The notes: generated by a model from the letters alone, not told the origin. A DNA stretch of 64,000 bases from Morganella psychrotolerans (GCF_001676155.1 NZ_LZEW01000001.1:372001-436000), one strand, 5' to 3'. Counted from the stretch's first letter, positions 21,235 to 32,528 are shown. Numbers and translations: made by a program.

Positions 21235-21319
21235 TAAAATTTTCTATCTGTAATTTTTACAATTAATTTAATTAACACAGCAATGATTGAGGATACAGGG
21301 ATGTTCCGGAGAAATAATT

Positions 21320-22444
21320 ATGCACAGTGAATCCCCGATAAAGAGACGCAAATCCACCCGGATTTATGTGGGTAATGTGCCGGTCGGTGATGGCGCACCT
21401 ATTACGGTGCAGTCAATGACAAACACCCGGACAACGGATGTTGACGCGACAGTTCGTCAGATTAAAGCGCTGGAGCGCGTCGGTGTTGATATCGTCCGTG
21501 TTTCTGTGCCGACAATGGATGCGGCAGAAGCCTTTAAGTTAATTAAACAGCAGGTTTCTGTGCCGCTGGTGGCAGATATTCATTTTGATTACCGTATCGC
21601 GCTGAAAGTGGCGGAATACGGTGTGGATTGTCTGCGGATAAACCCGGGGAATATCGGCAGCGAAGAGCGCGTCCGTCAGGTCGTGGATTGCGCACGCCAT
21701 TACAATATCCCTATCCGTATCGGGGTTAACGGCGGATCACTGGAAAAAGATATTCAGGAAAAATACGGCGAGCCGACACCGGAAGCGCTGGTGGAATCCG
21801 CCATGCGTCATGTGGATATTCTCGATCGCCTGAATTTCGATCAGTTCAAAATCAGTGTGAAAGCCTCTGATGTCTTTTTGGCAGTGGGTGCTTACCGGCT
21901 GCTGGCGAACAAAATTGACCAGCCGCTGCATCTGGGTATTACAGAAGCGGGTGGTGCGCGGGCAGGATCAGTGAAATCTGCTATCGGCCTGGGGTTACTG
22001 CTCTCAGAGGGGATTGGCGATACACTGCGGATCTCGCTGGCGGCTGATCCTGTTGAAGAAGTGAAAGTCGGGTTTGATATTCTTAAATCGCTGCGGATAC
22101 GTGCCCGCGGTATTAATTTTATCGCCTGCCCGACCTGTTCACGCCAGGAATTTGATGTGATTGGCACGGTTAATGCGCTGGAACAACGGCTGGAAGATAT
22201 TCTGACGCCGATGGACATCTCTATTATCGGCTGTGTGGTCAATGGTCCGGGTGAGGCGGAAGTCTCAACACTGGGTGTGACCGGCGCGAAAACGCGCAGC
22301 GGCTTTTATGAAGATGGTGTCCGCCAGAAAGAGCGCCTGGATAATACGGATATGATTGACCAGCTTGAGGCAAAAATTCGCGCCAAAGCGGCAATGCTGG
22401 ATAAAAATAACCGGATTGCCATTAATCTGGTCGATAAAGAGTAA
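21320..22444 (+). CDS. ispG: 4-hydroxy-3-methylbut-2-en-1-yl diphosphate synthase IspG
   Basis: IspG (GcpE) is the 4Fe-4S enzyme that converts MEcPP to HMBPP, the penultimate step of the MEP isoprenoid pathway. From ATG 21320 (GGAG ribosome site) the product is 374 residues. Cluster ligands are C270 and C273 (ACPTCSR) and C305 ([11 protein letters not shown]), with the conserved glutamate in GEAE. The longer frame from 21287 is not needed. It lies 85 bp after rodZ and is followed by a terminator, so rodZ-ispG probably form a unit. The enzyme depends on Fe-S delivery of the kind made by the isc genes here. Confidence 0.97.
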   Translation: MHSESPIKRRKSTRIYVGNVPVGDGAPITVQSMTNTRTTDVDATVRQIKALERVGVDIVRVSVPTMDAAEAFKLIKQQVSVPLVADIHFDYRIALKVAEYGVDCLRINPGNIGSEERVRQVVDCARHYNIPIRIGVNGGSLEKDIQEKYGEPTPEALVESAMRHVDILDRLNFDQFKISVKASDVFLAVGAYRLLANKIDQPLHLGITEAGGARAGSVKSAIGLGLLLSEGIGDTLRISLAADPVEEVKVGFDILKSLRIRARGINFIACPTCSRQEFDVIGTVNALEQRLEDILTPMDISIIGCVVNGPGEAEVSTLGVTGAKTRSGFYEDGVRQKERLDNTDMIDQLEAKIRAKAAMLDKNNRIAINLVDKE

Positions 22445-22450
22445 TAACTG

Positions 22451-22479
22451 ACCGGTTCATTGTATAATGAACCGGTTTT
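22451..22479 (+). terminator. Intrinsic terminator after ispG
   Basis: ACCGGTTCATT (22451-22461) pairs perfectly with AATGAACCGGT (22466-22476), followed by a short T-tract. Confidence 0.8.
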
Positions 22480-22567
22480 AAGACGATATATCGGTCTCCC
22501 GATATTGCGCCCGCTCCGGGTCGCTTTTATAATCGGTAACATATTTCATTGAGTTAAGAGAACTAAC

Positions 22568-23845
22568 GTGGCCAAAAATATCCAAGCCATTCGTGGTATG
22601 AATGATTATCTGCCTGCTGATACGATTGTCTGGCAGCGCATTGAAAGCACGCTCAAACGTATTCTGACAAATTACGGGATCAGTGAAATTCGCACACCCA
22701 TTGTCGAGCACACCCCGCTGTTTCAGCGCGCCATCGGCGAAGTCACTGATGTTGTTGAAAAAGAAATGTATTCTTTTCAGGATCGTGGTGATGAAAGTTT
22801 AACGCTGCGTCCTGAAGGAACAGCGGGCTGTGTTCGCGCAGGTATTGAGCGCGGATTACTGTATAACCAGGAACAGCGCCTCTGGTATATCGGGCCGATG
22901 TTCCGCTATGAGCGCCCGCAGAAAGGCCGCTATCGCCAGTTCCATCAGTTAGGTGCGGAAATTTTCGGGCTGAGTGGTCCGGATATTGATGCTGAGCTGA
23001 TTATGATGACCGCCCGCTGGTGGCGTGAACTGGGTATTGCAGAACATGTTACACTGGAGTTGAACTCTATTGGTTCGCTGCAGGCGCGTGCAAACTACCG
23101 AGAAGCGCTGGTCGCATTCCTGGAGCAGCACAAAGAAAAACTGGATGAAGACTGTAAGCGCCGGATGTACACAAATCCGCTGCGCGTACTGGACTCGAAA
23201 GATCAGGGCGTGCAGACGCTCCTGAACGATGCACCAAAACTGTTTGATTATCTGGATGAAGAATCAAAAATCCACTTTGACGGTTTGTGCGCCATTCTGG
23301 ATGCCGCCGGTATTCAATACCGTATTAATCAGCGTCTGGTCCGTGGTCTTGATTATTATAACCGCACCGTGTTTGAGTGGGTCACAACCGCACTTGGCGC
23401 ACAGGGTACAGTGTGTGCCGGTGGTCGTTACGACGGGCTGGTTGAGCAACTCGGTGGTCACAATACACCGGCGGTCGGTTTTGCGATGGGCCTGGAGCGT
23501 ATGGTGCTGCTGGTTCAGGAAGTTAATCCTGACTTTGTAAAAGAAACCGCAGTTACCGATATTTATCTGGCATCATTCGGTGACGGCAGCCAGGTGGCAG
23601 CAATGTTACTGGCAGAGCAGGTTCGCGACAGTTTACCCGGCGTACGCATTATGACCAACTACGGCGGCGGCAACTTTAAAAAACAGTTAGGTCGCGCTGA
23701 CAAAAACGGTGCACGTATCGCGCTGATTTTGGGTGAGGATGAAATCGCCAACGGGACAGTGACAGTTAAAGAACTGGCTACCGGTGAGCAACAGACGCTG
23801 GCACAGAGCGGGTTATCTGCCCGTCTGAGCGAACTTTTAGGTTAA
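22568..23845 (+). CDS. hisS: Histidyl-tRNA synthetase
   Basis: HisS charges tRNA-His. The 425-residue class II synthetase begins at GTG 22568 ([19 protein letters not shown]), which fits the family N-terminus. Visible motifs include [11 protein letters not shown] (motif 2 region), the histidine-specific [14 protein letters not shown] and [13 protein letters not shown], and motif 3 [11 protein letters not shown]. An anticodon-binding domain forms the C-terminus. It follows the ispG terminator and is probably transcribed with yfgM and bamB (gaps of 10 and 14 bp). Confidence 0.98.
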   Translation: MAKNIQAIRGMNDYLPADTIVWQRIESTLKRILTNYGISEIRTPIVEHTPLFQRAIGEVTDVVEKEMYSFQDRGDESLTLRPEGTAGCVRAGIERGLLYNQEQRLWYIGPMFRYERPQKGRYRQFHQLGAEIFGLSGPDIDAELIMMTARWWRELGIAEHVTLELNSIGSLQARANYREALVAFLEQHKEKLDEDCKRRMYTNPLRVLDSKDQGVQTLLNDAPKLFDYLDEESKIHFDGLCAILDAAGIQYRINQRLVRGLDYYNRTVFEWVTTALGAQGTVCAGGRYDGLVEQLGGHNTPAVGFAMGLERMVLLVQEVNPDFVKETAVTDIYLASFGDGSQVAAMLLAEQVRDSLPGVRIMTNYGGGNFKKQLGRADKNGARIALILGEDEIANGTVTVKELATGEQQTLAQSGLSARLSELLG

Positions 23846-23855
23846 GGAGAGACGC

Positions 23856-24473
23856 GTGGAAGTCTATACCACAGAAAATGAACAGGTATCAGTGCTGAAG
23901 AATTTCTTTGTCGAAAACGGCAAAGCGATTGCAGCAGGATTGATCATCGGTATCGGCGGTATTGTCGGCTGGAATTACTATCAGTCTCATCAGGTCACTC
24001 AGTTACAGGATGCAGCCGTTGCGTATGAAGCGGCGACTGTGGTGAAAGGGACGGCAGAAGAGCAGTTAACCCGTCTGAAATTATTCGCAAAAGAAGCCAA
24101 TAATACCTATGGCGCTTTTGCCGGTCTTGATTTGGCTCAGAAATCAGTTGAAAGCAATGATTTGCCGGGTGCCGAAGCGGCACTGAGCGCGGCATTGCCG
24201 AAAGCAGAAAATGAAGAGTTAAAAGATCTTATTAACGCACGTCTGGCCCGCGTTCAGTTGGGTCAGGGAAATGCAGATGCCGCGCTGAGTACAGCCGGTA
24301 ATATTAAAGGGAAAGGCTGGGCGGCTTACGCACAGGATATCCGTGGCGATGCCCTGTTACATAAAGGGGATGTGAAAGGCGCGCAGGAAGCCTACACCAC
24401 AGGTATTCAGAGTGAAGGTGCCGGGACTATCAAATCCGTTATGACATTTAAACTCGATAACTTAGCCGGGTGA
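23856..24473 (+). CDS. yfgM: Periplasmic TPR chaperone adaptor YfgM
   Basis: YfgM is an inner-membrane protein whose periplasmic TPR domain works with PpiD near the Sec translocon. The 205-residue product, starting GTG 23856 after AAGGAGAG, has one membrane segment at about 24-42 (AIAAGLIIGIGGIVGW). Helical TPR-like repeats follow. Position between hisS and bamB is conserved. The GTG start is chosen because the following residues MEVYTTENEQ match family N-termini. Confidence 0.94.
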   Translation: MEVYTTENEQVSVLKNFFVENGKAIAAGLIIGIGGIVGWNYYQSHQVTQLQDAAVAYEAATVVKGTAEEQLTRLKLFAKEANNTYGAFAGLDLAQKSVESNDLPGAEAALSAALPKAENEELKDLINARLARVQLGQGNADAALSTAGNIKGKGWAAYAQDIRGDALLHKGDVKGAQEAYTTGIQSEGAGTIKSVMTFKLDNLAG

Positions 24474-24487
24474 GAGGACTATTAATA

Positions 24488-25660
24488 ATGCAACTGCGTA
24501 AGACACTCCTGGTTGGTTTCGTTGCTTCTGTACTGCTGGCAGGTTGTTCCAGTGAGACAGATACCGTTGTGATGTCACCATTGCCGGAGGTTGCGAGTCA
24601 GTTCTCGCCACAGACCGTGTGGGATAAATCCATCGGTAACGGTATCGGAAAATATTATTCGCATCTTTCGCCGGCCTGGGAAGGATCAACTGTCTATGCC
24701 GCTGATCGCAACGGTCTGGTAAAAGCGCTGGATATTGATTCAGGTGTTGAAATCTGGTCAGTCGATCTGGCAGAAAAAACCGGCTTTTTGTCATCTAATC
24801 TTTCGGCGATGTTATCCGGTGGTCTGGCCGTTTCCGGTGAACATCTTTATGTCGGTACAGAGCGCGGTGCACTGATTGCACTGAACACCAACAATGGTGA
24901 GCTTGCCTGGACACAAAATGCCGGTGGTGAAGTACTTTCCCGCCCGGTGGTCAGTGATGGTCTGGTGCTGGTACATACCGGAAACGGTCTGTTACAGGCA
25001 TTTGATGCGGCATCCGGTGAATCCCGCTGGAGCCTGAATCTGGATACGCCAAGCTTATCTGTCCGTGGTGAGTCCGCTCCGGCAATCTCTACCGGTGCGG
25101 CAATTGTCGGCGGTGATAACGGACGCGTCAGTGCGGTTATGCTGAACCAGGGTCAGTTAATCTGGCAACAGCGGATTTCTATGACAACCGGCACCACTGA
25201 AATCAGCCGTCTGAATGATGTGGACATGACACCAATTGTTGCTGATGGCCGTGTTTACGCTATCGCGTATAATGGTAATCTTGTCTCCATGGATATGCGC
25301 AGTGGTCAAATCCTGTGGAAACGCGATTTCGGCTCAGTAAATGAAATGGTGCTGGATGGTGAGTCACTTTATATTATTGACCAGAATGACAATGTTTATG
25401 CTATCCGCGCGGCGGACGGGGTAACATTGTGGTCACAGGATAAATTGCAGCACCGTAACCTTTCTGCACCTGCAATCTTTAATGGTTATCTGGTGACCGG
25501 TGATGGCGAAGGCTATCTCCATTGGTTGGATACCAGCACAGGACAGTTTGTTGCACAAAATAAACTGAACAGCTCCGGCATTTTCGCCCGTCCGTCAATT
25601 GCCGGTGATAAACTGATGGTACAGACCCGTGATGGTCGTCTGTATCTGCTCCGCCGCTGA
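24488..25660 (+). CDS. bamB: Outer membrane assembly lipoprotein BamB
   Basis: BamB is the beta-propeller lipoprotein of the BAM complex that inserts outer-membrane proteins. From ATG 24488 the product is 390 residues, with lipobox LLAGC (cysteine about residue 19). Repeated beta-propeller motifs of the type AxDxxxGxxxW follow (for example ALDIDSGVEIWSV, ALNTNNGELAWTQ). It ends with RDGRLYLLRR. It is probably the last gene of the hisS-yfgM-bamB unit; a terminator follows. Confidence 0.97.
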   Translation: MQLRKTLLVGFVASVLLAGCSSETDTVVMSPLPEVASQFSPQTVWDKSIGNGIGKYYSHLSPAWEGSTVYAADRNGLVKALDIDSGVEIWSVDLAEKTGFLSSNLSAMLSGGLAVSGEHLYVGTERGALIALNTNNGELAWTQNAGGEVLSRPVVSDGLVLVHTGNGLLQAFDAASGESRWSLNLDTPSLSVRGESAPAISTGAAIVGGDNGRVSAVMLNQGQLIWQQRISMTTGTTEISRLNDVDMTPIVADGRVYAIAYNGNLVSMDMRSGQILWKRDFGSVNEMVLDGESLYIIDQNDNVYAIRAADGVTLWSQDKLQHRNLSAPAIFNGYLVTGDGEGYLHWLDTSTGQFVAQNKLNSSGIFARPSIAGDKLMVQTRDGRLYLLRR

Positions 25661-25723
25661 CAGAGATTCTCTGTTACCGGTGTAACCTCCGCGGGTCAAT
25701 AATCCCGCTGAGGGGATCCATTG

Positions 25724-25757
25724 ACGGCTCCTGAATGACAGGAGCCGTTTCGTCTTT
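25724..25757 (+). terminator. Intrinsic terminator after bamB
   Basis: ACGGCTCCTG (25724-25733) pairs perfectly with CAGGAGCCGT (25739-25748), followed by TTCGTCTTT. Confidence 0.8.
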
Positions 25758-25808
25758 AATCTCCTGCATGCGGCAGGGGATTTTTCAGTGTTATGAGGCA
25801 GTAAAAGC

Positions 25809-27308
25809 ATGGTACCTGTCGTTGCTCTGGTCGGACGTCCCAATGTAGGGAAGTCCACGTTATTCAACCGCTTAACGCGTACGCGCGATGCGTTGGTTGC
25901 TGATTTTCCCGGCCTGACGCGGGATCGTAAATACGGTCGCGCAGAAGTTGACGGGCAGGAATTTATTATTATTGATACCGGTGGTATTGACGGTGCGGAA
26001 GAAGGCATTGAAACACACATGGCGGCGCAATCGTTATTAGCGATTGAAGAAGCGGATATTGTGCTGTTTCTGGTTGATGCCCGCGCCGGTATGATGCCGG
26101 CGGATATGGCTATCGCCAAGCACCTGCGCAGTCGTGATAACAAAACGACGTTTGCTGTGGCAAATAAAATTGATGGTATCGATCAGGATCAGGCGCTGGG
26201 TGAATTCTACAGCCTGGGTCTGGGTGAGGTTATGCCGATTGCCGCATCACATGGTCGCGGTGTAAACCAGTTAATCAGCCGTTCACTGATCCCGTTTTAT
26301 GGTGAGCCTGAAAGTGAAGACGGGCGTGAATTAACGGAAGAAGAAGCAAACGCTGCTTACTGGGCCGAGCAGGAAGCGCAAACGGAAGCCGCTGAAGCGA
26401 AGCTGGAAGAAGATGATAACTTCAACCCGATTGATCAGCCGATTAAGCTGGCGATTGTCGGGCGTCCTAACGTCGGTAAATCCACACTGACCAACCGTAT
26501 TCTCGGTGAAGATCGTGTGGTGGTATTTGATATGCCGGGCACCACACGCGACAGTATCTATATTCCGATGGAGCGTGATGGCCGCGAGTATGTTCTTATT
26601 GATACTGCTGGTGTGCGTAAACGCGGGAAAGTAACTGAAACAGTTGAAAAATTCTCTGTTATCAAAACGCTGAAAGCGATTGAAGACGCCAACGTGGTGT
26701 TACTGGTTATTGATGCCCGTGAAGGGATTTCAGACCAGGATCTGTCTCTGCTGGGCTTCATCCTGAATGCCGGTCGTTCTCTGGTGCTTGCTGTCAATAA
26801 ATGGGACGGCATGAGCGCGGAAGATCGTGACCATGTTAAAGATATGCTGGAACTGCGTCTGGGTTTTGTGGATTTTGCCCGTATTCACTTTATTTCAGCA
26901 CTGCACGGCAGTGGTGTCGGTAATTTATTTGACTCTGTGCAGGAAGCGTATGATTGCGCAACCCGTCGGGTCAGTACCGCGTTAGTCACCCGTATCATGA
27001 AAATGGCGGAAGATGACCATCAGCCACCGCTTGTCCGCGGACGCCGCGTGAAACTGAAATATGCGCACGCAGGGGGATATAACCCACCTATTATCGTTAT
27101 CCACGGTAATCAGGTCAGTGATTTGCCGGATGGCTACAAACGCTATCTGATGAATTACTTCCGCCAGTCGCTGAAAGTGATGGGTACGCCTATCCGTATT
27201 CAGTTTAAAGAGGGTGAAAACCCGTTTGCGGATAAAAAGAATACCCTGACGGCAAGCCAGTTGCGTAAACGCAAACGTCTGCTGTCACATATCAAAAAAG
27301 GGCATTAA
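25809..27308 (+). CDS. der: Ribosome biogenesis GTPase Der
   Basis: Der (EngA) is an essential GTPase for 50S subunit assembly. The 499-residue product has two consecutive G domains, with Walker A motifs GRPNVGKS at residues 9-16 and again near 218, each with a downstream DTGG/DTAG and NKxD motif. A KH-like C-terminal domain follows. The acidic linker between the domains ([15 protein letters not shown]) is typical of enterobacterial Der. It lies after the bamB terminator with its own upstream region and ends at a strong terminator. Confidence 0.98.
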   Translation: MVPVVALVGRPNVGKSTLFNRLTRTRDALVADFPGLTRDRKYGRAEVDGQEFIIIDTGGIDGAEEGIETHMAAQSLLAIEEADIVLFLVDARAGMMPADMAIAKHLRSRDNKTTFAVANKIDGIDQDQALGEFYSLGLGEVMPIAASHGRGVNQLISRSLIPFYGEPESEDGRELTEEEANAAYWAEQEAQTEAAEAKLEEDDNFNPIDQPIKLAIVGRPNVGKSTLTNRILGEDRVVVFDMPGTTRDSIYIPMERDGREYVLIDTAGVRKRGKVTETVEKFSVIKTLKAIEDANVVLLVIDAREGISDQDLSLLGFILNAGRSLVLAVNKWDGMSAEDRDHVKDMLELRLGFVDFARIHFISALHGSGVGNLFDSVQEAYDCATRRVSTALVTRIMKMAEDDHQPPLVRGRRVKLKYAHAGGYNPPIIVIHGNQVSDLPDGYKRYLMNYFRQSLKVMGTPIRIQFKEGENPFADKKNTLTASQLRKRKRLLSHIKKGH

Positions 27309-27332
27309 TCTGTCCTGCTGATCCCTGCAAAA

Positions 27333-27358
27333 ACCCGCACAGAATGCGGGTTTTTTTT
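27333..27358 (+). terminator. Intrinsic terminator after der
   Basis: ACCCGCA (27333-27339) pairs with TGCGGGT (27345-27351), followed by an uninterrupted T-tract. The A-rich left flank means it may also serve the convergent peptidase gene. Confidence 0.85.
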
Positions 27359-27365
27359 GTGTTTT

Positions 27366-28484
27366 TTATACCTCCGGGTTCAGTCCCACAGCATGCCAGG
27401 CATTGAGTAAGATACCGGCAACATCATCACCGTAGTTATCCCGTGCAATCCGTACCGTTTCGCGTGCAAACGTCAGAAAATCACACTCCGGCGGCAGGTT
27501 TGCGTTGCGCAGAGTATCAAACCAGACTTGTCCTGCAACTTCCCAGCTATAGCCTCCCAGCGCGGTGGCAAAATGATAAAAAGCATGGTTGGGTATTCCC
27601 GAGTAGCGGTGGACGCCGCCGTTGTCATTATTAACATTATCAGGCAGTTCAATATAGTCGCGCATGTGTGAAACCTGCCTGTCTCTTCCGATGGCAGGGT
27701 GATTATAGGCATTTCCGGGGTCAGAAAGAGAGCGTAATGCTTTAATACCACTGCTTTCTGTGAATAATGTACGCCCGATAGACCAGTCACCCTGATGGCT
27801 TTTGTGTTGCTGCTGATAATGAAGCAGCATCACAGTAAACACATCACAAACGGATTCATTCAATGCGCCGGATTGTCGGCTGTACGTCAGTGGAGAGAGG
27901 TGGTCAATCACCGCATGCCCGTATTCGTGGGTTGCAATATCGAGCTGAGCGAAACTCATAAACAGGGGCGCGTTGCTGGTTGTGAGATCGCCTGCGCCAA
28001 AGACAAGGTGCGTGCCGTCCCAGAATGCGTTGGAGTAACCCCTGCCGTAATGGGTCATTGCGGATATTGTCGCATTATGGTTATCAAAGGATTCATAATC
28101 AAAGACATCGGCAAAAAAAGTATAAATTATTTCAAGATATTCAAACATATTGTCGGTATCAGTATCACTTTTGATGGTGGTAGTGTACTGATCATTTTCT
28201 GCTTTTTTATCTTCGCGGTAATAAAGGTCAGGGCCGGTCGTCATGTTTTTGAGATGAATAACACGGCGGTGAGCAGCCAACGGGTTATTCGCCGATTTTT
28301 TTTCAGTGAGATAAATCGGCTTTGGTAAGACGCTATCGTCAGAGCGGTGGTGTTTACCCAGCAATAATTGAATGTGCTGATAACAGAGCCGGGTTTCCTC
28401 ATGATTATTATCATGATCCATACGATTTTTCATGATCCATGGCGGTAAGAAAGAGTAATTGGGGCTGTGTGTATTTACGGGCAT
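27366..28484 (-). CDS. Protealysin-like M4 family metallopeptidase
   Basis: This is a thermolysin-family zinc peptidase of the protealysin type. The 372-residue product has the zinc motif HEYGH (186-190), the glutamate ligand in ALNESVCDVF (E210), the catalytic-histidine region GGVHRYSGIPNHAF (H292, H300) and a C-terminal M4 domain. There is no Sec signal peptide, as in protealysin and grimelysin. The short N-terminal propeptide contains a proline-rich FLPPWIM segment resembling the protealysin precursor motif. The ribosome site GGAGGA precedes ATG 28484. It is inserted between der and hemF, outside normal E. coli synteny. No neighbouring emfourin-type inhibitor gene is apparent. Secretion route and substrate are unknown. 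Confidence 0.88.
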   Translation of the reverse strand: MPVNTHSPNYSFLPPWIMKNRMDHDNNHEETRLCYQHIQLLLGKHHRSDDSVLPKPIYLTEKKSANNPLAAHRRVIHLKNMTTGPDLYYREDKKAENDQYTTTIKSDTDTDNMFEYLEIIYTFFADVFDYESFDNHNATISAMTHYGRGYSNAFWDGTHLVFGAGDLTTSNAPLFMSFAQLDIATHEYGHAVIDHLSPLTYSRQSGALNESVCDVFTVMLLHYQQQHKSHQGDWSIGRTLFTESSGIKALRSLSDPGNAYNHPAIGRDRQVSHMRDYIELPDNVNNDNGGVHRYSGIPNHAFYHFATALGGYSWEVAGQVWFDTLRNANLPPECDFLTFARETVRIARDNYGDDVAGILLNAWHAVGLNPEV

Positions 28485-28590
28485 AGCGTATCCTCCGGTT
28501 ATTGGAAACGCTATTTTTATGCAGAAAATTATTCACAGCAGCAGACTATCAGTCTGCTTTTTACTCAGTGTACTGCGCTTGTCTGTCAGG

Positions 28591-29517
<927 letters not shown>

Positions 29518-29616
29518 CTACGCATAAACTTTAGTATATCATTTTGTTTTTATAAGATACCGATCCCCGTTCCCGCCGGGGATTACGGGCAGCTAAACCG
29601 GCAAACAGGTGACAGT

Positions 29617-30048
29617 ATGGAAATCCGCACATTTGAGCAAAGTGATTTTGAAGAGGTCGCTGCACTCTGGGAACGTTGTGATATGGTCACACCACCGGAC
29701 GATCCGGAAACCGTGATTGAACGGAAAATGGCACACGATCCTGCGCTGTTTCTGGTGGCAGAAGTCACCGGAGAAGTGGTGGGCACACTGTTGGGCGGTT
29801 ATGACGGTTACCGGGGTTATGCCTATTATCTGGCGGTTCATCCGGAATTTCAGGGGCGCGGTATTGCCAATGCGATGATAACCCGGCTGGAAAAAAAACT
29901 CCTGGCGCGCGGATGCCCGCAACTGCTGGTGACTATCCCGGACGATAATACGGCGACACTGAGTATGTTTGATAAGCTGGCGTATGACGAGTGTCAGCAG
30001 GACAGCCTGACATACAGTAAACGTTTGATTACGGACCCGGAATATTAA
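29617..30048 (+). CDS. ypeA: GNAT family acetyltransferase YpeA
   Basis: From ATG 29617 (AGGTG ribosome site) the 143-residue product is a GNAT acetyltransferase of E. coli YpeA length. The acetyl-CoA-binding motif [15 protein letters not shown] (R/Q-x-x-G-x-G/A) lies near residue 81, and the beta-strand LAVHP precedes it. The true substrate is unknown. I reject the longer frame from 29506 because its extra codons cross a 5' region containing a small hairpin (29563-29583). The gene is divergent from hemF as in related genomes. Confidence 0.9.
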   Translation: MEIRTFEQSDFEEVAALWERCDMVTPPDDPETVIERKMAHDPALFLVAEVTGEVVGTLLGGYDGYRGYAYYLAVHPEFQGRGIANAMITRLEKKLLARGCPQLLVTIPDDNTATLSMFDKLAYDECQQDSLTYSKRLITDPEY

Positions 30049-30050
30049 CG

Positions 30051-30456
30051 TCAGGCCGGGTTTTTCACCACATCTATATTATCTGCCATGATCATAATAG
30101 TGTGGCGGTCTTTCTCCATTTCACCCTCAATACGTACTGTATCATAAGGTGTGATGATGGTTTTTCCCCATAATGCAGCTGAAATTTTTATTTCGACCAC
30201 ACCACTGTAATCAGCAAAAAGATAATGCTCAGGATCAAGCTGTGTCTGAATATTACCTTCCAGAATGACGCGGCTGTTGTCTTTGAGATATGGCAGTTGT
30301 TTGACCATAAAGCGCTGAGGTACGTCACACTTTACTGTGCTTTGGTGGTATTCATAGGCAGAAAAAAGACGGCAGAGCGACCGCATCATGATGCGATAAA
30401 ATACCCGCAGATAATAACGCGGAAATCAGGTAAAAAGACGGTTTCATATAAGTCAT
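30051..30456 (-). CDS. BOF-family (YgiW/YdeI-like) exported protein, frameshifted
   Basis: BOF proteins are small periplasmic OB-fold proteins (E. coli YgiW, YdeI) linked to stress and peptide resistance. The open frame 30051-30389 encodes the OB domain (VILEGNIQTQLDPEHYLFADYSG, then VRIEGEMEKD) but begins with an odd N-terminus. In the next frame, starting ATG 30456 or 30447, a clean signal peptide is readable (MKPSFYLISALLSAG...VALPS). Removing one base from the A6 run at 30362-30367 (T6 on the coding strand) joins the signal peptide to the OB domain. The coordinates given are for this joined gene. As written, the protein would lack its export signal. Confidence 0.75.
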
Positions 30457-30646
30457 TTTGCCATAATAAATCAGTTAGCCGGTTTTGTCTTTTATTGTGC
30501 AATAGGAGATATCTTATAGGAAATGATAATTTACAAAATCAGTAAAAATACGTGTTTTGATAAAAATATCTGATGTGAGAATTCAAAATGAATGTTTTGG
30601 CAATTCCGGAGTCAGATACCTGAACTGAAAACAAAGGAGTAAAGGA

Positions 30647-31240
30647 ATGAGGCGTTATCAGGCAATGAAACTGGCGGTCGCCGCCGGTGCTGTACTTATG
30701 CTGAACGGGTGCAGCTCGTTTTCATGGTCATCATTATCGCCGGTGAGCTGGTTCAGCGGTAGCAGCCTGACTCTGACAGCACAAGGGGTCGGCGGTGTGA
30801 ACAGCACCACATTGATGACAGAAACAGCCATAAATCACGGGCTGGAGGATAATTACACCCTGCGCAGCGGAATGCAGACAGAGCAGGGCGATATTGTGAA
30901 AATCTTTGAAGGCCGCAAAGACGGAAAAACACTGATCCGCCTTTCAGGACCGGAAAACGGCACTGTCCGGCGCATTGTTGTCAGTGATCCTGATATTTCC
31001 ACAGAGTGGGATACCGCCGCAGGCACACTGTTCTCAGATATTTACCCGCAGGCTTCCGCCGGAGCCTGTACGCTGACAACTGAATTTGACGACAGCGCAC
31101 AGGTTATCTGCACCGCACCACAAAGTAAGCGCGTGTCCTATGTCTTCCGCGGGATCTGGTTTGGTCCTGAGACGTTGATGCCGTCTGACGATATTCTGAA
31201 AAGCTGGACTGTCAGCCATATGGTTTGGTCGAATAAATAA
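30647..31240 (+). CDS. yfeY: RpoE-regulated lipoprotein YfeY
   Basis: The 197-residue product starts with a lipoprotein signal ending in LMLNGC (cysteine 22, followed by Ser, predicting outer-membrane sorting). It matches E. coli YfeY, described as a sigma-E-regulated lipoprotein of unknown function. Its position directly upstream of yfeX is conserved. A strong ribosome site (AAAGGAGTAAAGGA) precedes ATG 30647. I could not find a convincing sigma-E promoter by eye in the preceding 170 bp. Confidence 0.85.
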   Translation: MRRYQAMKLAVAAGAVLMLNGCSSFSWSSLSPVSWFSGSSLTLTAQGVGGVNSTTLMTETAINHGLEDNYTLRSGMQTEQGDIVKIFEGRKDGKTLIRLSGPENGTVRRIVVSDPDISTEWDTAAGTLFSDIYPQASAGACTLTTEFDDSAQVICTAPQSKRVSYVFRGIWFGPETLMPSDDILKSWTVSHMVWSNK

Positions 31241-31342
31241 CCCGGAATAATGAGTGAACTTGCGGAATAGCAAAGTAATTTATCATCAGTGATTTATGAT
31301 AAGACAATTTCGTGATTTGACTTTTGATGCAAAGGAAGCTAC

Positions 31343-32239
31343 ATGGCACATGCACAAAGCGGTATCCTGCCGGAACATTGTCGTTTCGGTATTTTTATTG
31401 AAGCCATCACCAAAGGTGATAAATCCGCAATCCGGACCGGGTGTCAGGTTTTTCTGGCGGCACTGAAAAAATTACAGACAGAGTTTCCCTCAGATCAACT
31501 GGGTGCAACTGTCGCATTCGGGCATTCAATGTGGCGTGAAATGAGCAGTAAAAGCAGTGCGCCGGAACTGAAAGATTTCCGTGAACTGGGACGCGGCCTG
31601 GCACCTGCCACACAGTATGATCTCCTGATCCACATTCATTCACAGCGCCATGATATTAATTTTTCGCTGGCACAGGCGGCGGTTGCCGCGTTCAGTGACG
31701 CTGTTGAGATTCAGGGTGAAACCCACGGTTTCCGCTGGACAGAAGATCGTGACCTGAGCGGATTTATTGACGGGACAGAAAACCCGGCGGGTGAAGAGCG
31801 CCCGGACGTTGCGCTGATCCCTGAAGGGATCGATGAAGGCGGCAGTTATGTTCTGACTCAGCGTTGGGCGCACAGTCTGAATAAATGGACGCGCTTCACG
31901 CAGGAGCAGCAGGAAAAAATGATTGGCCGTACCAAAGCGGACAGCACGGAGCTGGATGAAGAGGTGCGCAATGTCACCTCTCACGTCTCCCGCGTGGTTA
32001 TCGAAGAAGAGGGTGAAGAACTGGCTATCCTGCGCCAGAGCCTGCCATACGGCACGGCAAGTGGTGAGCACGGGCTGTTTTTTATCGCCTATTGCGCCCG
32101 TCTGCATAACATTGAACAGCAGCTTCTGAATATGTTCGGTGAAACAGACGGTAAAGTGGATGATTTACTGCGTTTCAGTAAACCAAAAACCGGCGCTTAT
32201 TATTATGCACCGTCTATGGATCAACTGAACGCGTTGTAA
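31343..32239 (+). CDS. yfeX: Dye-decolorizing (Dyp-type) heme peroxidase YfeX
   Basis: YfeX is a cytoplasmic Dyp-type heme peroxidase with porphyrinogen oxidase activity. The 298-residue product (E. coli 299) carries the GxxDG motif GFIDGTENP with catalytic Asp143 and the proximal heme ligand His214 in SHVSRVVIE. The start ATG 31343 is preceded by AAAGGAAG. A 7-bp inverted repeat (31280-31302, TTATCAT/ATGATAA) upstream could be an operator, but I cannot assign a regulator. Confidence 0.93.
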   Translation: MAHAQSGILPEHCRFGIFIEAITKGDKSAIRTGCQVFLAALKKLQTEFPSDQLGATVAFGHSMWREMSSKSSAPELKDFRELGRGLAPATQYDLLIHIHSQRHDINFSLAQAAVAAFSDAVEIQGETHGFRWTEDRDLSGFIDGTENPAGEERPDVALIPEGIDEGGSYVLTQRWAHSLNKWTRFTQEQQEKMIGRTKADSTELDEEVRNVTSHVSRVVIEEEGEELAILRQSLPYGTASGEHGLFFIAYCARLHNIEQQLLNMFGETDGKVDDLLRFSKPKTGAYYYAPSMDQLNAL

Positions 32240-32244
32240 TCATT

Positions 32245-32373
32245 TATACCCTTATTCATTCAAACTGCAGGTTCGTTGGCTGCGCTCAGATAGCCGGGTC
32301 ACATAGTTTACCTATGCTCCCCGCCTATCCTCACTTGCCGCCTTCCTGCATCTTGAATGACGTTGGGTATGTA
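32245..32373. repeat. ERIC-like palindromic repeat, full length
   Basis: This element of about 125 bp has terminal inverted repeats (TATACCC...ATTCAAACTGCAG on the left; CTGCATCTTGAAT...GGGTA on the right). An internal near-palindrome is centred on CACATAGTTTACCTATG. The reverse strand reads through GCAAGTGAGGATAGGCGGGGAGC and GAGCGCAGCCAAC, which matches the layout of enterobacterial ERIC/IRU elements. It begins 6 bp after the yfeX stop and could serve as its 3' end. Confidence 0.75.
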
Positions 32374-32431
32374 TAATATCGGACTGGCCGGGATACTGTT
32401 ACAGATAACACCTGCGGTCAGGTAAAGCAGC

Positions 32432-32528
32432 GATAACGGACAAGAGAACGAAAAGCGTCTGCGCCATGGATGGCGCAGCCGGGCGTACACGGATGTATTT
32501 ACAGCGACTTTTCGTTTTGTCCGTTGTC
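32432..32528. repeat. Long imperfect palindrome with nested hairpin
   Basis: The outer arms AACGGACAA...AACGAAAAG (32435-32455) and CTTTTCGTTTTGTCCGTT (32508-32525) pair except for a 3-nt bulge. Nested inside, CTGCGCCAT and ATGGCGCAG form a perfect 9-bp stem (around 32458-32477). It looks like a dispersed REP/MITE-type element, adjacent to but distinct from the ERIC-like repeat. Confidence 0.6.

Noticed and set aside
28541-28562. Terminator of hemF
   Set aside because: The GCAGACT/AGTCTGC stem has its T-tract on the plus strand, where no gene ends, so it does not fit hemF termination.
31280-31302. Fur-type operator upstream of yfeX
   Set aside because: TTATCAT/ATGATAA is an inverted repeat but the spacing and core do not match the Fur box convincingly.
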